A stretch of 64,000 bases of DNA from JADYZU01 sp964540965 (GTDB lineage: Bacteria > Pseudomonadota > Alphaproteobacteria > Rhodobacterales > Rhodobacteraceae), in NCBI GenBank assembly GCA_964540965.1, contig CAZIOT010000015.1, positions 1 to 64,000 of the forward strand. Reading direction: 5' to 3'. The notes under the pieces were generated by a model that worked only from the letters and a program-made list of their open reading frames with translations, ran no database searches and was not told the origin of the DNA. A program made the translations under genes and the position numbers. Positions 60,105 through 64,000 of the stretch are shown here, piece by piece. Numbering within the stretch: position 1 is the first letter of the stretch; the number at the start of each line of letters is the position of its first letter.

Positions 60105-61106
60105 ATGAAGCCGCTTCGCGTGATCGTCTACGGATTGGGAACCATGGGGCGGCTGTCGGCCGCCTATGCCCATGCCAAGGGGGCCAGGATTGTGGCCGTC
60201 TACATGCGCAACACCGCCGGCAAGGATTTCAGCGCGCCCGAGCTCGCCGGGGCCGAAATCTGCACGCCCGATGTGCCGTTCGAAAAGCACGACGCCGACG
60301 TGATGATGATCACCCATTGCACGACGATCGACGATCTGCACGATTCGGCCTCGCGCGCTGCCCGCGCCGGCCTTGATGTGGTGACGATCGCCGAAGACGC
60401 GTTCGAGCCGTTCTATCCGGACGCCGAGATCACGCGATGCCGCGAACTTGACGCCCTGTTCCGGTCGCATGGCAAGACCATGGTCTCGGTCGGGGTGCAG
60501 GACAGCTTCTGGTATGCGCAGCCGATGGCGTTCATGTCCTGCGCGCAAGAGGTCCGGCGCCTGACCGGCCGCAACACCTGCGACCTGTCGCTGTTCGGTA
60601 CCGCCGGATCGCATTCCCATGCCATCGGACTGACCGCCGAGGAATTCGAGGCCGGCGGCCATTCAAAGCCCGGCGAGGGCCGCGGTATCTTCGAGGTGGC
60701 GCTGCGGCCGCTGGTCCGCGGCCTGGGGTTGCGGGTGACGGGCACCACGGTCGAGCAATTGCCGGTTCTGGCCGAAGAGGACATCGAGATCCCCGAACTG
60801 GGCGTCTCGATCCGCAAGGGCACGACCCGCGGCCATGCCGAAAAGGTGGTCTTCACCCTCGACAACGGCATGATCGCCGAGGGCGAGTTCCACATGTGCT
60901 ACATGCACAAGGGCGAGACCCCCTACAACGAATGGCGGATCGAGGGGACGCCGACCATGAACATGCGCAGCGACGACTTTCACGGCGACATCATCACCTG
61001 CGCCGCGCTGGTGAACCGCATTCCCGACGTGATCGCCGCCGCGCCGGGTTTCCTCTCGGTCGACCAGCTGCCGGCCGCGCGCTACTATCCCTCGCTTGCC
61101 GGCTGA
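60105..61106 (+). CDS. DapB-like NAD(P)-dependent dehydrogenase
   Basis: The ATG at 60,105 has AAGGG nine bases upstream; an ATG three codons earlier is too close to it. The 333-residue product has a Rossmann start VIVYGLGTMGRLSAAYAHAK (about 6-25) and the dihydrodipicolinate-reductase/2,4-diaminopentanoate-dehydrogenase layout: DADVMMITHCTTIDDLHDSA near 66-85, VVTIAEDAFEPFY and a His-containing GSHSHAIGLTAEEFEAGG. It probably reduces an imine or deaminates an amino acid, so may act on the amine taken up here. Convergent with the ATPase gene. Confidence 0.8.
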   Translation: MKPLRVIVYGLGTMGRLSAAYAHAKGARIVAVYMRNTAGKDFSAPELAGAEICTPDVPFEKHDADVMMITHCTTIDDLHDSASRAARAGLDVVTIAEDAFEPFYPDAEITRCRELDALFRSHGKTMVSVGVQDSFWYAQPMAFMSCAQEVRRLTGRNTCDLSLFGTAGSHSHAIGLTAEEFEAGGHSKPGEGRGIFEVALRPLVRGLGLRVTGTTVEQLPVLAEEDIEIPELGVSIRKGTTRGHAEKVVFTLDNGMIAEGEFHMCYMHKGETPYNEWRIEGTPTMNMRSDDFHGDIITCAALVNRIPDVIAAAPGFLSVDQLPAARYYPSLAG

Positions 61107-61120
61107 CGCGGCGGGATCAG

Positions 61121-61144
61121 GGGCCCCGACGCAGGTCGGGGCCC
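61121..61144. terminator. Bidirectional terminator between convergent genes
   Basis: A perfect 10-base stem GGGCCCCGAC-GCAG-GTCGGGGCCC followed by TTGCCTT on the plus strand. It lies in the 44-base gap between the DapB-like stop and the stop of the ATPase fusion. Confidence 0.85.
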
Positions 61145-61150
61145 TTGCCT

Positions 61151-63001
61151 TCAGGCGGTCTGCATCGCCACGCGCATGGTCAGGTCCGCCTGCTGGGCAT
61201 TGCGGATCAGTTCGCGCGAATAGGCATGGACCGGATGGTCGATCACCTGTCCGACCGCGCCGATCTCGGCCACGACGCCCCTCTCGAGAACCAGGACGCG
61301 ATGCGCGATGTTGCGCACGAGGGCCAGGTCATGGGTGACAAAGATGATCGTCAGCCCCTGTTCCTCCATCAGCCGCTTGAGCAGGTTGACGATGGCCGCC
61401 TGCACCGACACGTCCAGCGCCGAGGTCACCTCGTCGCAGACCAGCACATCGGGATTGCTGAGCAGCGCGCGCGCGATCGAGGCACGCTGACGTTCGCCGC
61501 CCGACATCTCGTCGGGGAACAGGTTCATCGCCTGCGCGGGCAGGCCGACCATCTCGAGCGCGCGGATGCAGGCCGCCTGCCGTTCCGCGGCGCTGCCGCG
61601 GTGGAACGTCTCGTGGACCAGCCCAAGGATGCTGGCAACGGTCTGGCGGGGGTTGAGCGAGTTGAACGGGCTTTGGAAGATGTACTGGATCTTCTGCCGC
61701 TGCTTCGAACTGCGCCGGCGCGCATTCGGGTCAAGCCCCTCGCCCTGGAACGAGATTCCCCGGCTGGCGGACGGGACCAGGCCGACAAGCGACCGCGACA
61801 GCGTGCTTTTGCCGGACCCCGATTCGCCGACGATGGCAATGCATTCGCCCTTGCGCACATCGAAGGTAACGCCTGTCAGCACCTTGTAGGGGCCATAGGC
61901 GACCTGCAGGTTTTCGACCGCAAGGACGGGGGCGGTGTCGACCAGCGGCGGATCGGGCAGATGCACCGGGGCCGCGGTGGCCGTGGCGCCCGCCTTGAAA
62001 CAGGCCACGGCATGCTGCGGCTCGGTCGGTTGCAGCGCCGGGGCCTCTGCCGTGCAGCCGGCATCCGCGATGCGGCAGCGCGGTGCGAAAAAGCAGCCCG
62101 CCGGCCGTTCGCCGGGCCGTGCCGGGGTGCCGGCAAGGGCGACCAGGGCGCTGCGCGACGACAGTTCGGGCACCGCCGAAAGCAGCGCCTGGCTATAGGG
62201 GTGCCGCGGCCGGTTGAAGACATCGGCCACCTTCCCCAATTCGACCACGCGGCCGGAATACATGACCATGATCTTGTCGGCGAGCGCCGAGATCACCGAC
62301 AGGTCGTGCGTCACATGCAGGGCGCCGATGCGGTATTCGTCGCACAGCCGGCGCACCACCTCGAGGATGCGATTCTGGGTGGATACGTCGAGGCCGGTGG
62401 TCGGTTCGTCCAGCACGATCACCGCCGGGCGCAGGATGATCGCCATGGCGATGCCGATGCGCTGCTGCTGCCCGCCCGAAAGCTGGTGCGGATAGCGGGC
62501 AAGGAAAGCGTCGGTGTCGGGCAGGTCCACGTCCTTCATCACCTCGCGGATGCGGGCGGATCTGTCGGCGTCGGTCAGGCCCTCGACATGGGCGTCAAGC
62601 GCCTCGGCCAGTTGCAGGCGCAGGGTCAGCGCAGGGTTCAGCGCCGCTGCGGGATCCTGCGGCACATAGGCCACCGCCGCCCCGCGCAGGCGCCGCAATT
62701 CGGCGCCGGTATGGGCCAGGATGTTGACCGGGCCGCTGGCGGCATTCACCCAGATCTCGCCGCGGGTGATCCGCGCGCCGCCCCGCGCATAGGCCAGCAG
62801 CGCCATGCCCACCGTGGTCTTGCCCGAGCCGGATTCGCCGACAAGGCCCAGAACCTCGCCGCGCGCGATCTCGAAACAAACCTCGTCCACGATGTCGCCC
62901 CCGGCCGGAAGCTCGATCCGCAGATCGCGGACCTTCAGCGCCCAGTCGGTGCCCGGCACCGGATCAAGGGTTTGTCCGTCGGGAATCGTCACTGAGAGCA
63001 T
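61151..63001 (-). CDS. Dipeptide/oligopeptide-type ABC ATPase with two fused domains (DppD-DppF)
   Basis: The ATG at 63,001 overlaps the permease stop and gives 616 residues. Domain 1 (about 1-260) has Walker A GESGSGKTTVGMALLA, signature LSGGQQQRIGIAMAII and Walker B IVLDEPTTGLD, then an oligopeptide-type C-terminal block with Cys in GCFFAPRCRIADAGC. Domain 2 (about 335-600) has GESGSGKSTLSRSLVG, MSGGERQRASIARALLS and VLVCDEVTSALD. Both halves energise one permease pair. This fusion is common in Rhizobiales and Rhodobacterales. Confidence 0.95.
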   Translation of the reverse strand: MLSVTIPDGQTLDPVPGTDWALKVRDLRIELPAGGDIVDEVCFEIARGEVLGLVGESGSGKTTVGMALLAYARGGARITRGEIWVNAASGPVNILAHTGAELRRLRGAAVAYVPQDPAAALNPALTLRLQLAEALDAHVEGLTDADRSARIREVMKDVDLPDTDAFLARYPHQLSGGQQQRIGIAMAIILRPAVIVLDEPTTGLDVSTQNRILEVVRRLCDEYRIGALHVTHDLSVISALADKIMVMYSGRVVELGKVADVFNRPRHPYSQALLSAVPELSSRSALVALAGTPARPGERPAGCFFAPRCRIADAGCTAEAPALQPTEPQHAVACFKAGATATAAPVHLPDPPLVDTAPVLAVENLQVAYGPYKVLTGVTFDVRKGECIAIVGESGSGKSTLSRSLVGLVPSASRGISFQGEGLDPNARRRSSKQRQKIQYIFQSPFNSLNPRQTVASILGLVHETFHRGSAAERQAACIRALEMVGLPAQAMNLFPDEMSGGERQRASIARALLSNPDVLVCDEVTSALDVSVQAAIVNLLKRLMEEQGLTIIFVTHDLALVRNIAHRVLVLERGVVAEIGAVGQVIDHPVHAYSRELIRNAQQADLTMRVAMQTA

Positions 63002-63894
63002 CACCTGGCTCCGGTCTTGCGGGCCACGCCCGAAATCGTTGCGGAAAGCCCTTCGGCCATGAGGTTCACGCCCAGCGCGAAAAGCGCGATCAGCAGCGCC
63101 GGGGCAAGGACCGGCAGCGGCCGGGTCGCCAGGCGACCGCGGTTTTCGTTGATGAGCAGGCCCCAGTCGGCATCGGGCGGCTGGATGCCATAGCCCATCA
63201 CCGAAAGCGCGGCGATGCCGGCGATCGACCAGACGATGCGGATGCCGTATTCGACCATCAGCGGCGTCATGATGTTGGGCAGGATCTCGCGGAACAGGAT
63301 CTTCCACCGCGGCACGTTCAGCGCCTCGGCGAACAGGATGAAGTCGCGCCGCGCTATGTCAGAGGCAACGCCCTGCATGACCCGCGCCACCTGCGGCATG
63401 TGCGATATGCCGACAAGCAGCACGATCAGCCATTGCTGCGGGCCCAGGAGCGACACGAACATCAGCACCATGATGACGGACGGCAGGGCAAGGAACACGT
63501 CCATCGTCCGCATCAGCAGTTCGGCGAACCAGCCGCGGCTGTAGGCGGCCAGCATTCCGATGCTGGCGCCCAGCACGATGCCGACAGTGGCCGCCGCCAC
63601 CGACATCCAGACCACGGCCAGACCGCCGTTCAGCACGCGCGACAGCACGTCGCGACCGCGCACATCGGTGCCAAGCCAGAACTCGGCGCTGGGTTGCGCG
63701 AAGGGGCGGCCGATGAAGGCGCTGGGTTCATAGGGCGACAAGAGCGGCCCGAGCAGCGCGACAAGCAGGATCATGATGGTGATCGCCAGACCGATCTGCG
63801 TCCGGCGATAGGTCAGCGACTTGCGCAGGGTCTCGAGCCAGATGCGTTTCGGGCGCAGCACCGGGGCGTCGATCAGGGTGGTCAGGTCCGCCAT
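63001..63894 (-). CDS. dppC: Dpp/Opp-type ABC transporter permease (DppC type)
   Basis: This 297-residue protein has an N-terminal cytoplasmic segment of about 30 residues, then six helices. DppC blocks are visible: PFAQPSAEFWLGTDVRGRDV near 84-103 and the ATPase-contact loop FVLFAEALNVPRWKILFREI-like sequence near 185. It couples with DppB (right edge) and the fused ATPase. Start is 4 bases after the DppB stop. The symbol marks family type, not proven substrate. Confidence 0.92.
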   Translation of the reverse strand: MADLTTLIDAPVLRPKRIWLETLRKSLTYRRTQIGLAITIMILLVALLGPLLSPYEPSAFIGRPFAQPSAEFWLGTDVRGRDVLSRVLNGGLAVVWMSVAAATVGIVLGASIGMLAAYSRGWFAELLMRTMDVFLALPSVIMVLMFVSLLGPQQWLIVLLVGISHMPQVARVMQGVASDIARRDFILFAEALNVPRWKILFREILPNIMTPLMVEYGIRIVWSIAGIAALSVMGYGIQPPDADWGLLINENRGRLATRPLPVLAPALLIALFALGVNLMAEGLSATISGVARKTGAR

Positions 63895-63898
63895 GGCA

Positions 63899-64000
63899 TC
63901 AGTCCCTCAGACGCGGGGTTACGACGATCGACAGGATGTCCGCGGCAAGGTTGAACAGCACATAGCCCGAGGCGAAGATCAGCACGATCGACTGGATGAC
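63899..64000 (-). CDS. dppB: Dpp/Opp-type ABC permease, C-terminal end only (DppB type)
   Basis: The right edge of the window cuts this gene. The last 33 codons are visible: VIQSIVLIFASGYVLFNLAA followed by DILSIVVTPRLRD and a TGA at 63,899-63,901. This is the typical end of DppB permeases, with the last helix and the NLxxD...DPRxR-like tail (here TPRLR). It precedes dppC by 4 bases and completes the permease pair. The rest lies outside the window. Confidence 0.85.
   Translation of the reverse strand, partial: VIQSIVLIFASGYVLFNLAADILSIVVTPRLRD

Overview
The window is GC-rich, densely packed DNA with short 4-base gene overlaps. TRAP transporters, PQQ enzymes and polyamine-type ABC systems all point to an alphaproteobacterium, most likely a marine or soil member of the Rhodobacterales. 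This is inferred from gene content; there is no rRNA. I saw no tRNA, rRNA, CRISPR array or intact prophage. Two transposon scars are visible: an internally deleted IS256-type element at the left edge and an orphan IS3-type OrfA near 42.5 kb.

Region 1 (about 0.7-28.3 kb) is one large acyl-CoA catabolic island. It holds a TRAP transporter (dctPQM), two AMP-forming acyl-CoA ligases, five acyl-CoA dehydrogenases (two arranged as long/short pairs), four crotonase-family hydratases, two thiolases, a FadN-like dehydrogenase/hydratase fusion, three SDR dehydrogenases, two nitronate-monooxygenase-like flavoproteins and a carboxymuconolactone-decarboxylase-like protein. LysR, IclR and TetR regulators sit among them. 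The logic is uptake of a carboxylate, CoA activation, then repeated beta-oxidation of something more complex than a straight fatty acid (alicyclic, terpenoid or steroid-fragment type is my inference). A similar palindrome lies upstream of dctP and in front of both divergent acyl-CoA dehydrogenase operons.

Region 2 (about 28.5-47.1 kb) is a periplasmic PQQ alcohol-oxidation island. It contains a PQQ dehydrogenase with the Asp-Tyr-Asp signature of lanthanide-dependent enzymes, a cytochrome c and several secreted proteins of unknown role. It also encodes the set of proteins known from PQQ/lanthanide ABC transport clusters (binding protein, beta-propeller, cupredoxin-like protein, ATPase, permease), a two-component system, a second SsuABC-like transporter and an unusual ExbB-like membrane module. 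Two copies of a CATTGG-N5-CCAAT palindrome lie upstream of two of its operons. This is the most promising candidate for an undescribed system.

Region 3 (about 47.2-64 kb) is for amine and polyamine use. It has a cupin-type XRE regulator, a dimethylglycine/sarcosine-dehydrogenase-like flavoprotein, a PotABCD-type ABC transporter, a succinate-semialdehyde-type dehydrogenase, a DAO-family oxidoreductase, a DapB-like dehydrogenase and a Dpp/Opp-type transporter whose first permease runs off the right edge.
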